The translations under genes and the position numbers were made by a program. DNA of 5,449 nucleotides from an uncultured Pseudorhodobacter sp. (GTDB lineage Bacteria; Pseudomonadota; Alphaproteobacteria; Rhodobacterales; Rhodobacteraceae): the NCBI GenBank assembly GCA_937910975.1, contig CALEMZ010000082.1, forward strand, positions 1 to 5,449, given 5' to 3'. The notes under the pieces were generated by a model. That model did no database searches, was not told the DNA's origin, and saw nothing but the letters and a program-made list of their open reading frames with translations. Shown piece after piece: positions 1 through 4,441 of this stretch (its first letter is position 1; each line of letters begins with the position of its first letter).

Positions 1-214
1 CGTCCATCAGATGTTCGTTTTTCTTGCGGCCAAACCCGGTGTTGCCAAACTCCGGCTGATACATCCATGGGTCAATCAGGTGGAGTTCCTTTGGCTCGCA
101 TATCTCTAGGATGCGGCGACTAAAGCCCCCCTCCCATACGCCAATCTCAGCCACAGCGGCCCCTTTTGGCATCCGTGCCAGCAAGCGGCCGCGCACGATG
201 TCTCGTTTGCTCAT
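1..214 (-). CDS. Class I SAM-dependent methyltransferase, N-terminal part (runs off the left edge)
   Basis: The first 71 residues of a protein that continues beyond the window. A glycine-rich motif I (AEIGVWEGGFS, about residues 22-32) is followed by an acidic post-I segment (LHLIDPW, about 43-49). This is the SAM-binding start of a Rossmann-fold methyltransferase, most like the Methyltransf_24 type. The later segment with FGNTGFGRKKNEHLM also resembles roseobacter homologues I remember. The substrate cannot be told from this part. I chose the ATG at 214-212 because GGAAG stands 4 bases upstream and motif I then sits where expected. The frame stays open upstream to an ATG at 382, which would add 56 residues, but that ATG has no visible ribosome binding site and the extra residues resemble no domain I know. 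Fold is confident; exact start and specificity are not. Confidence 0.75.
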   Translation of the reverse strand, partial: MSKRDIVRGRLLARMPKGAAVAEIGVWEGGFSRRILEICEPKELHLIDPWMYQPEFGNTGFGRKKNEHLMD

Positions 215-238
215 CTCTTCCAAGTTCTGCCTCTCGAT

Positions 239-252
239 CCCTGATTTCAGGG
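239..252. repeat. Short inverted repeat in the methyltransferase leader
   Basis: CCCTGA-TT-TCAGGG, a 6-bp perfect inverted repeat with a 2-base centre, lies 25 bases upstream of the preferred methyltransferase ATG. It could be a small operator or a leader hairpin. At this length it could also be chance. Confidence 0.3.
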
Positions 253-274
253 CCTTATTGTTATCACTATGGCT

Positions 275-302
275 ACAATACACGGCCTTTAGCCAAACGC
301 AA
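275..302 (-). promoter_or_regulatory. Possible promoter for the methyltransferase
   Basis: Reading leftward, TTGCGT (302-297) and TATTGT (280-275) are 16 bases apart, giving 3/6 and 4/6 matches to the sigma-70 boxes. Transcription would start near 268 and leave a leader of about 54 bases. This would support the start at 214 over the one at 382. The match is weak. Confidence 0.28.
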
Positions 303-483
303 AAGATCTCGCGCCTGGCGCTGAGGTAACGTTGTAGAAAAGCCGCAAGCCGGTATTTGCTTTGGGTTGTCTGACATTGCATCGCGCGCGCACTTGTGTG
401 GCATCCGGCATAGCCAGCCCATTATCCGCAAGATTATCAGCGATACTCTGATCAGGCTCAGGGCGCTCAACAGCACGCGGCCG

Positions 484-535
484 AAAAAGGCGACACGCAC
501 GGCCGGCACCCTTCTGTAGGGCAAGCGGCCGTGCG
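484..535 (-). terminator. Intrinsic terminator of the MshEN-domain gene
   Basis: A perfect 10-bp G+C-rich stem (526-535 with 496-505) begins 5 bases after the stop codon of the leftward gene. A second small stem (518-521 with 509-512) can form inside its loop. Downstream on the minus strand, seven bases after the stem, comes a run of five T (488-484). A strong hairpin directly after the stop suggests the short upstream gene is a complete transcription unit, not the front of a longer broken gene. Confidence 0.65.
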
Positions 536-539
536 GAGT

Positions 540-1088
540 TTACGCCTTTAAGACTGCTTTTTCAATTTGAGAGGCCGGGGCGATAGCCATGGAAACCGGG
601 CCAAAAATATCGACCAACTGTTTGTAATAGATTGAAAATTCTTCCGGGTAGGCGGTGGCGACAGCCACGGATTGCCCGGTTTTTTGCCAGGGGATCAGCC
701 CTTGGCGCAGGCAGGTGGCGGCACCCAGCTTGTCAATCAGGCGCGGGTCGGCGGGCTGGGCTATCGGGTCCACCAGCCGCACGGCCCAATGCCGTGCCTG
801 CGCCTCATACAGTGGATTTTCGGCAATCATCTGCCGTGAGAGCAAAATATCGCACAGCCGCCCCTGATGCCGCTTTTGCAAGGAGAGCGCGATGACCAGA
901 TCATCTGGAGACAAAAGCCCTTCGCGCAGCAAGCTAACACCAAGGCTGCGAACAGAGGGAGCGGTAACAGAGAAGCGCTTGCCGCCGCCGGGTTTGGGCG
1001 CAACAACAGCGGGGTTATGTGCCGGTGCTGCCACGGCTTCGGTGGCCAACACCAAATTCGGCGAAAGAAATGGAAGTGATGCTGTCAT
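540..1088 (-). CDS. Stand-alone MshEN / GspE N-terminal-type domain protein
   Basis: A 182-residue protein. Residues 1-42 are an Ala/Pro-rich, probably disordered lead. Residues 48-71 and 77-100 are two 24-residue motifs separated by exactly five residues, the spacing of the MshEN domain that binds cyclic-di-GMP in MshE-type ATPases. Residues 112-180 complete the usual GspE_N fold (PRLIDKLGAATCLRQGLIPW, then VAVATAYPEEF and FGPVSMAIAP). Motif 1 fits the consensus well except that its first Arg is Ser48, with Arg47 beside it. Motif 2 keeps Arg77 and Leu78 but has Cys79, Gln86, Gln97 and His100 at usually Gly, Gly, Leu and Gln positions. The domain normally heads a secretion or pilus ATPase, or a family 2 glycosyltransferase; here no ATPase or transferase part follows. 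ATG at 1088 has GAGGG four bases upstream. A CtrA-type box lies 36 bases before it and a terminator follows. The partner is unknown. Confidence 0.75.
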   Translation of the reverse strand: MTASLPFLSPNLVLATEAVAAPAHNPAVVAPKPGGGKRFSVTAPSVRSLGVSLLREGLLSPDDLVIALSLQKRHQGRLCDILLSRQMIAENPLYEAQARHWAVRLVDPIAQPADPRLIDKLGAATCLRQGLIPWQKTGQSVAVATAYPEEFSIYYKQLVDIFGPVSMAIAPASQIEKAVLKA

Positions 1089-1123
1089 AAGGCCCTCGCA
1101 GCACTCAGCCTTGGCCCGTAAGC

Positions 1124-1140
1124 GTTAACAGCAAGTTAAC
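1124..1140 (-). promoter_or_regulatory. Predicted CtrA binding site
   Basis: TTAA-CAGCAAG-TTAA (1125-1139) is an exact match to the alphaproteobacterial CtrA consensus TTAA-N7-TTAA. Both half-sites extend to GTTAAC, so the full element is GTTAAC-N5-GTTAAC. It lies 36 bases upstream of the ATG of the leftward MshEN-domain gene, with no other gene start nearby. I see no clear -10 box downstream, so whether binding would activate or repress is open. Confidence 0.6.
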
Positions 1141-1160
1141 CCCAGAGTTTTCCTCAGGGG
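1140..1160. repeat. Imperfect hairpin next to the CtrA box
   Basis: CCCCAGAG and CTCAGGGG can pair over 8 positions with one A/A mismatch around a 5-base loop (1148-1152). On the plus strand it is followed by TTCTT, so it looks terminator-like in that direction, but no plus-strand gene ends here. It abuts the CtrA box. Role unknown. Confidence 0.3.
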
Positions 1161-1186
1161 TTCTTAAAATTCTTCAAAAACTGCTC

Positions 1187-1196
1187 CTAATATTAG
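1187..1196. repeat. 10-bp perfect palindrome
   Basis: CTAATATTAG is fully self-complementary and lies between the carA terminator hairpin and the promoter region of the MshEN-domain gene. It is about 100 bp upstream of that gene's start, where an operator could sit. There is no direct evidence for a regulator. Confidence 0.25.
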
Positions 1197-1218
1197 TGGC
1201 CCACCTTTTCGGGGCCAC
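1196..1218 (-). terminator. carA: Probable carA terminator
   Basis: GTGGCCC and GGGCCAC form a perfect 7-bp stem with a 9-base loop, 29 bases past the carA stop. The minus strand then reads TAATATTAGG and only later reaches a run of five T, so the U-tract is weak. It is placed correctly for carA but is less convincing than the other terminators here. Confidence 0.42.
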
Positions 1219-1247
1219 CATATCTGGATACTACATATTTTTGGGTA

Positions 1248-2414
1248 TCAAGCCGCGCGACGGGCCTTCATGGCCGCCGCGAATCGCTCGAACAGGTAGT
1301 AGCTGTCTTGTGGGCCGGGGCTGGCCTCGGGGTGATATTGCACCGAGAATACCGGCTTGCCCGTCAGTGCGATCCCGCAATTGGAGCCATCGAACAGGCT
1401 GACATGGGTTTCACGTACGCCTTTGGGCAGGGTTTGCGCATCGACCGTAAAGCCGTGGTTCATCGAGGTGATCTCGACCTTGTTGGTGTCGTAATCCTTG
1501 ACCGGATGGTTGGCACCATGATGGCCGTGGTTCATCTTGATGGTTCGGCCTCCCAAAGCCAGCGCAAGCATCTGATGCCCAAGGCAAATCCCGAAGATCG
1601 GCAGATCTGCCGCCAAAATTCCCTTGATCATGCCCACAGCGTAGGCCCCGGTTGCAGCCGGGTCGCCGGGACCGTTGGATAGGAATACCCCTTCTGGGTT
1701 CAGTGCCAACACATCTTCCGCCGTGGCCGTCGCGGGCAGCACGGTGACATCACATCCGACCGAAGCAAGGCAGCGCAGGATGTTGCGTTTCGCACCGAAA
1801 TCGACAGCAACCACGCGCAGGCCCTCGCCGGTCCGCTTGGAATAGCCCTGGGGCCAGGCCCAACGCATCTCATCCCAGCGATAGCTCTGGGTACAGGTGA
1901 CTTCCTTTGCAAGGTCCAGCCCTTCCAGCCCGCGCCATGCGCGCGCGGCGGCGACCAGCGCTCCGACATCAAAATTTCCTTCGGGATCATGGGCCAAGGC
2001 CACATGCGGCGCGCCTTGCTGGCGGATCGCGCGGGTCAGGCGGCGGGTATCAAGCCCGCCGATGCCGATCCGGCCCTTGGCGGTCAGCCACTCTGTCAGC
2101 TCCGCCGTCGCGCGCCAGTTTGACGGTTCGGTCGGATCCCATTTTACCACGATGCCTGCTGCCACCGGATCGCTGGTCTCGTCATCTTCCGGCGTCACGC
2201 CGGTGTTGCCTATATGGGGGAAGGTGAAGGTGACAACCTGCCCTGCATAGGACGGGTCGGTCATGATTTCCTGATAGCCGGTCATAGCGGTGTTGAACAC
2301 GAGTTCCGCCACCGTCTGTCCGGTTGCGCCAAAACCGCGCCCGTAGAATATGGTTCCATCGGCCAGCGCAAGGCAGGCTGTGGGTTTGCCGGTGCTTTGA
2401 TCGGATTGGGGCAT
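1248..2414 (-). CDS. carA: Carbamoyl-phosphate synthase small (glutaminase) subunit
   Basis: A 388-residue protein, the usual CarA length. It hydrolyses glutamine and passes ammonia to the large subunit CarB, which makes carbamoyl phosphate for arginine and pyrimidine synthesis in the cytoplasm. Residues about 10-145 are the CarA-specific N-terminal domain (FNTAMTGYQEIMTDPSYAGQ, 40-59; IGGLDTRRLTR, 118-128). Residues about 200-382 are a class I glutamine amidotransferase: VVAVDFGAKRNILR, then FLSNGPGDP (244-252), the nucleophile Cys277 in FGICLGHQ, MNHGF (318-322), and His361/Glu363 in QYHPEASPGP. All catalytic residues are present. The ATG at 2414 is preceded by GAGAGAG. carB is not in the window, as is common in alphaproteobacteria. 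carA is divergent from yqeY, with a promoter candidate in the shared 180-bp gap. Confidence 0.98.
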   Translation of the reverse strand: MPQSDQSTGKPTACLALADGTIFYGRGFGATGQTVAELVFNTAMTGYQEIMTDPSYAGQVVTFTFPHIGNTGVTPEDDETSDPVAAGIVVKWDPTEPSNWRATAELTEWLTAKGRIGIGGLDTRRLTRAIRQQGAPHVALAHDPEGNFDVGALVAAARAWRGLEGLDLAKEVTCTQSYRWDEMRWAWPQGYSKRTGEGLRVVAVDFGAKRNILRCLASVGCDVTVLPATATAEDVLALNPEGVFLSNGPGDPAATGAYAVGMIKGILAADLPIFGICLGHQMLALALGGRTIKMNHGHHGANHPVKDYDTNKVEITSMNHGFTVDAQTLPKGVRETHVSLFDGSNCGIALTGKPVFSVQYHPEASPGPQDSYYLFERFAAAMKARRAA

Positions 2415-2444
2415 GGTACGACTCTCTCTGGCCGGATTTCGCGG

Positions 2445-2473
2445 ACACTACGGGCCATGGGTGCTGGGGTCAA
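2445..2473 (-). promoter_or_regulatory. carA: Candidate carA promoter
   Basis: Reading leftward, TTGACC (2473-2468, 5/6 to the -35 consensus) is 17 bases from TAGTGT (2450-2445, 3/6 to the -10). Transcription would start near 2438, about 24 bases before the ATG. The spacing and -35 are good; the -10 is poor. Confidence 0.4.
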
Positions 2474-2531
2474 GACTTTGGAGTAAATGGAATTTCAAGT
2501 AATTACAGTGGCTTACAAAATTTAACCCCAG

Positions 2532-2560
2532 TTGCCTCGCCCACGGCTTCGCGCTATTGT
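2532..2560 (+). promoter_or_regulatory. Candidate yqeY promoter
   Basis: TTGCCT (2532-2537) and TATTGT (2555-2560) each match 4/6 of the sigma-70 consensus at the optimal 17-base spacing. Transcription would begin near 2567, about 28 bases upstream of the yqeY ATG. The candidate does not overlap the carA promoter candidate. Confidence 0.4.
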
Positions 2561-2594
2561 CGGCAGTTGCTGAAACTCTGGGGAAAGAGACGAG

Positions 2595-3053
2595 ATGGTA
2601 TTGCGCGATCGGCTGCAAATGGCCCTGAAAGATGCGATGCGGGCAAAGGCGGCGGAGCGACTTTCGACGCTGCGCCTGATTAATGCTGCGATTAAAGATC
2701 GTGATATCGCCCAACGGGGTGAAGGTGGCGAGGGGCTGGTTTCTGATACCGAGATTACGGCGATCTTGTCGAAGATGGTCAAGCAGCGCCAGGAAAGTGC
2801 GCGCGTCTATGAAGAAGGCGGGCGACTGGAACTGGCGGAAAAGGAACTCGACGAAATCAAGGTGATTGAAGAGTATTTGCCGCGTCAATTGGCGGGCGAG
2901 GAGGTGGATGCCGCAATCACATCCGCAATTGCTGAAGCAGGTGCCAGTTCTATCCGAGACATGGGCAAGGTGATGGCGGTGTTGAAAGGCAAGTATATCG
3001 GCCAGATGGATTTCGGCGCGGTTGGGCCGCGCGTGAAGGACCTTCTAGGTTGA
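2595..3053 (+). CDS. yqeY: GatB/YqeY domain protein
   Basis: A 152-residue protein, the full usual length of the YqeY family. The family resembles the helical C-terminal domain of GatB, a subunit of the tRNA-dependent amidotransferase, and is presumed to act on or near tRNA; its exact role is not settled. Visible family features in order: LRDRLQMALKDAMRAKA (3-19), RLSTLRLINAAIKDRDI (22-38), LSKMVKQRQESARVYEEGGR (58-77) and ELAEKE (79-84), EEYLPRQL (92-99), then MGKVMAVLKGKYIGQMDF (123-140) and the VKDLL end. Highly charged, no membrane segment. The ATG at 2595 has GGGGAAAGAG ending five bases before it. It appears to be transcribed alone: carA lies divergent on the left and a terminator follows. 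In many bacteria yqeY precedes dnaG and rpoD; here it does not. Confidence 0.93.
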   Translation: MVLRDRLQMALKDAMRAKAAERLSTLRLINAAIKDRDIAQRGEGGEGLVSDTEITAILSKMVKQRQESARVYEEGGRLELAEKELDEIKVIEEYLPRQLAGEEVDAAITSAIAEAGASSIRDMGKVMAVLKGKYIGQMDFGAVGPRVKDLLG

Positions 3054-3065
3054 TCGCCGCAAGAT

Positions 3066-3096
3066 AAAGCGTTTCATTTGAAACGCTAAACGCTTT
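3066..3096 (+). repeat. Three-arm alternative hairpin after yqeY
   Basis: Arm A (AAAGCGTTTC, 3066-3075) can pair with arm B (GAAACGCT, 3080-3087; 8 bp, 4-base loop) or with arm C (AAACGCTTT, 3088-3096; 9 bp). B and C share a tandem AAACGCT repeat (3081-3087 and 3088-3094), so the two pairings exclude each other. It begins 12 bases past the yqeY stop and directly precedes the terminator. It could shield the 3' end of the mRNA or assist termination. Confidence 0.5.
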
Positions 3097-3097
3097 C

Positions 3098-3130
3098 AAA
3101 AGGGGCTCCAGCTATGCCGGGGCCTCTTTT
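3098..3130 (+). terminator. Intrinsic terminator of yqeY, possibly bidirectional
   Basis: In the plus-strand RNA, 3098-3109 pairs with 3119-3130 over 12 positions without mismatch, counting two G-U wobbles, around a 9-base loop. The stem begins AAAA and ends TTTT, the form of a terminator that can work in both directions. The right arm overlaps the stop codon of the convergent membrane-protein gene (3129-3131). On the minus strand the two wobbles become A/C mismatches, so it should be weaker that way. Confidence 0.75.
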
Positions 3131-3527
3131 ACGTTCGTGCTGGATGCTTCTGCCTGCGCCAAAGCATAATCGCGATGGCTAGCCATATGCCAGCCCGCAA
3201 AAGCATAGCCCCCACAGTTCGCATTTCAAACGCCGCGCCACCGGCGACCTCAAGCCAGAACAAGGCAAAAACACCAAGGGTTGCCAGGCCGATGCCCCAA
3301 GCCACTGCCTGCGCCAAGCGGTGGCGCCGAAATAACAGCGCTGCGCCAAGAAGATAGACAAAGCCCGCGAAGAAGTTGAACCAAAGGACGAAGGGGATGG
3401 CGTTTCCGACGGCTGCTCTTGCCGCAGGTGGGCCGAACAGGGCCATGCCGCCAGAAAAGAGCGTAAGAAGCCCAAATAGCGCCACCGCCGCTGCGATTGC
3501 AGCGTCTCGCTTGGAATGATCGCGCAT
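3129..3527 (-). CDS. Small four-helix membrane protein of unknown function
   Basis: A 132-residue hydrophobic protein with four likely membrane helices at about 8-31, 43-66, 71-93 and 105-123, a short charged N-terminus and an Arg/Lys-rich C-terminus (WRRQKHPART). Segments IPFVLWFNFFAGFVYLLGAA (44-63) and FEMRTVGAMLLRAGIW (100-115) recall an uncharacterised family I remember from alphaproteobacteria; I know no function. I chose the ATG at 3527, not the one at 3566, because AAGGGGG stands five bases before it while the longer frame has no such site; the extra 13 residues (MAGRGASIIKGVK) are that leader translated. Upstream is a candidate FNR-type promoter, which suggests oxygen-responsive expression. 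It is convergent with yqeY and shares its terminator. Confidence 0.75.
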   Translation of the reverse strand: MRDHSKRDAAIAAAVALFGLLTLFSGGMALFGPPAARAAVGNAIPFVLWFNFFAGFVYLLGAALLFRRHRLAQAVAWGIGLATLGVFALFWLEVAGGAAFEMRTVGAMLLRAGIWLAIAIMLWRRQKHPART

Positions 3528-3567
3528 TTTGACCCCCTTGATGATGCTGGCCCCTCGGCCTGCCAAA

Positions 3568-3596
3568 ATTCTAGCAACGGCGCCGCGTGCAAACCA
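3568..3596 (-). promoter_or_regulatory. Candidate promoter of the four-helix membrane protein gene
   Basis: Reading leftward, TAGAAT (3573-3568) matches the -10 consensus at 5/6. The -35 position 17 bases upstream (TGGTTT, 3596-3591) is poor, as is usual where an activator overlaps it. Transcription would start near 3561, leaving a 33-base leader that contains the AAGGGGG ribosome binding site. Confidence 0.5.
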
Positions 3597-3609
3597 TGAT
3601 ACGGATCAA
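3596..3609 (-). promoter_or_regulatory. FNR/FnrL-type binding site
   Basis: ATGAT-ACGG-ATCAA matches the FNR consensus TTGAT-N4-ATCAA at 9 of 10 defined positions. Its centre (3602.5) is 41.5 bp from the start of transcription predicted from the -10 box at 3573-3568. This is the class II position of FNR-activated promoters. The site also carries a CGGAT-CA-ATCCG repeat (3602-3613). Other Crp/Fnr-family proteins could use a similar site. Confidence 0.55.
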
Positions 3610-3855
3610 TCCGCCGTTTTGGGGAAAGCGAAGAGGCATACAGTTCAATCGCGGGGCCATTCTAATAGCTTTAGCTCGGAGAAATGGCGAGATGGGGACT
3701 TTTGCCCGCAGGCAAATACCGCAATTATGCGCAGCCGATGCAGCCGTTCTGTCGCGTTTTTGTAACTGTCGTATGAAGTTTGGTCTCAGAGTAGATCAAA
3801 GCGCAGGGACTATCGCTAGCGCTTTACAGTGGCGGCACTCGGCATCGACGGCCTA
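3610..3855. other. Gene-free spacer between the FNR-type site and the DUF2244 gene
   Basis: No gene I can support. It contains a small hairpin TTTGCC-CGCA-GGCAAA (3701-3716), a short tandem repeat GCAGCCG-AT-GCAGCCG (3731-3746) and the inverted repeat at 3798-3825. A 92-residue plus-strand frame (3587-3865) crosses it but has no ribosome binding site and resembles nothing known to me. I looked for a tRNA and found no cloverleaf. A small RNA cannot be excluded. Confidence 0.5.
3798..3825 (-). terminator. Possible terminator of the DUF2244 gene
   Basis: AAAGCGC and GCGCTTT form a 7-bp stem with a 14-base loop, 30 bases past the DUF2244 stop. There is no T-run after it on the minus strand, so it may only be a 3'-end hairpin or chance. 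Confidence 0.33.
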
Positions 3856-4344
3856 CTACACGTAGCGGATGTCGCCAAAAGCACGCTCAAGCTCGGCGGA
3901 TAACGCTATGCGCTCCTCCTCGGATAGAAATGCGCCGATCTCCACCTCTCTCGGGCCGCCACGCAGGGTGATGTAATTCGGGACGGGGCCGCCGGTTTGG
4001 TGCAATTCCACACGTGCCCAATGCGGGTTCGCCTCCCACACCTGATGTCGCCCGCGTGGGCCATGACGCGACAGGTGCAGGCGGGTGGTGTGGAAAGTCA
4101 GCACCTCCAGAATATCGCCATCTCGGTAGTTGCGCTCCAGCGCCCAATACATGCCCATTACGGCAGCTACAAAGAAGGGCAACAAACCCCAAAGCACGGC
4201 AGAGCCGAGAACAAAGAACAAAGGTAGCGAAATCAGCAGTGCCGTCCCGCCGATAAAACCCACAAACCCGCGCCGGGGAAGTGAGTGGTGCGGCCAAAGA
4301 CGTAAGGTCTTGGCCCCATCGGTCTTGGTCCATTCATAGGGCAT
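3856..4344 (-). CDS. DUF2244 family membrane protein
   Basis: A 162-residue protein with an N-terminal cytoplasmic stretch (MPYEWTKTDG, then TLRLWPHHSLPRRGF, 13-27), two adjoining membrane helices at about 26-46 and 50-69, and a C-terminal soluble domain with the family-like signatures WALERNYRDGDILEVLTF (67-84), VWEANPHWARVELH (102-115) and PNYITLRGGPREVEIGAFLSEEER (122-145). DUF2244 has no established biochemical role; it is often near respiratory-chain genes and lies beside ctaD here. The frame opens at 4392, but I prefer the ATG at 4344: GAGG stands five bases upstream, family members as I recall begin with MPYEW, and the ATG at 4392 falls inside the loop of the ctaD terminator hairpin. 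Only 34 bases separate hairpin and ATG, so expression may rely on read-through or on a promoter in the hairpin region. Confidence 0.85.
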   Translation of the reverse strand: MPYEWTKTDGAKTLRLWPHHSLPRRGFVGFIGGTALLISLPLFFVLGSAVLWGLLPFFVAAVMGMYWALERNYRDGDILEVLTFHTTRLHLSRHGPRGRHQVWEANPHWARVELHQTGGPVPNYITLRGGPREVEIGAFLSEEERIALSAELERAFGDIRYV

Positions 4345-4378
4345 CGGGGCCTCGATTTCCAAGGGCGGCGGTATGAAT

Positions 4379-4408
4379 AAGGGCCCCGACATTGCTGAAG
4401 GGGCCCTT
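4379..4408 (-). terminator. ctaD: ctaD terminator
   Basis: AAGGGCCCC (4379-4387) and GGGGCCCTT (4400-4408) form a perfect 9-bp, very G+C-rich stem around a 12-base loop, 33 bases after the ctaD stop. The minus strand continues TTATTCAT straight after the stem's own TT. It lies between two genes in the same direction, so it should cut the ctaD transcript before DUF2244, wholly or partly. Confidence 0.65.
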
Positions 4409-4441
4409 TGGTCAGTATGTTTTCAAGGAAACAGCCAAGCC

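Larger units (their letters stand above)
215..539. other. Non-coding spacer between the methyltransferase and the MshEN-domain gene
   Basis: About 325 bases with no gene I can support. It holds the terminator at 484-535, a possible promoter at 275-302 and the short palindrome at 239-252. An 83-residue minus-strand frame (524-273) is open here but begins inside the terminator stem, has no ribosome binding site I can see, and matches nothing I recognise. I see nothing definite between 303 and 483. Confidence 0.6.

Noticed and set aside
181..532. Repeated 11-mer GCAAGCGGCCG at 181-191 and 522-532
   Set aside because: One copy is inside the methyltransferase coding region and the other in a terminator arm. 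Length and G+C make chance the simplest explanation.
273..539. In-frame continuation after the MshEN-domain stop as the remnant of a longer glycosyltransferase
   Set aside because: The frame is open after the TAA, and a short RRVPA-like segment faintly recalls the linker of full-length glycosyltransferases. But this stretch lies in a strong terminator hairpin, the match is only a few residues, and no transferase motif follows. I keep the short gene as complete, not a pseudogene.
1308..1682. 124-residue plus-strand frame opposite carA
   Set aside because: It is the antisense shadow of the amidotransferase domain; carA has every catalytic motif on the other strand.
2464..2531. Inverted repeat CTGGGGT / ACCCCAG with a 54-base loop across the carA-yqeY gap
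   Set aside because: Seven base pairs around so long a loop is weak, and the left arm overlaps the carA -35 box; no attenuator or riboswitch fold is apparent.
3650..3700. tRNA-like look of a stretch near AGTTCAATC
   Set aside because: The T-loop-like bases have no matching stem and no acceptor or anticodon arms could be drawn.
3587..3865. 92-residue plus-strand open frame in the spacer
   Set aside because: No ribosome binding site, no recognisable domain, and it overlaps the end of the DUF2244 gene on the other strand.
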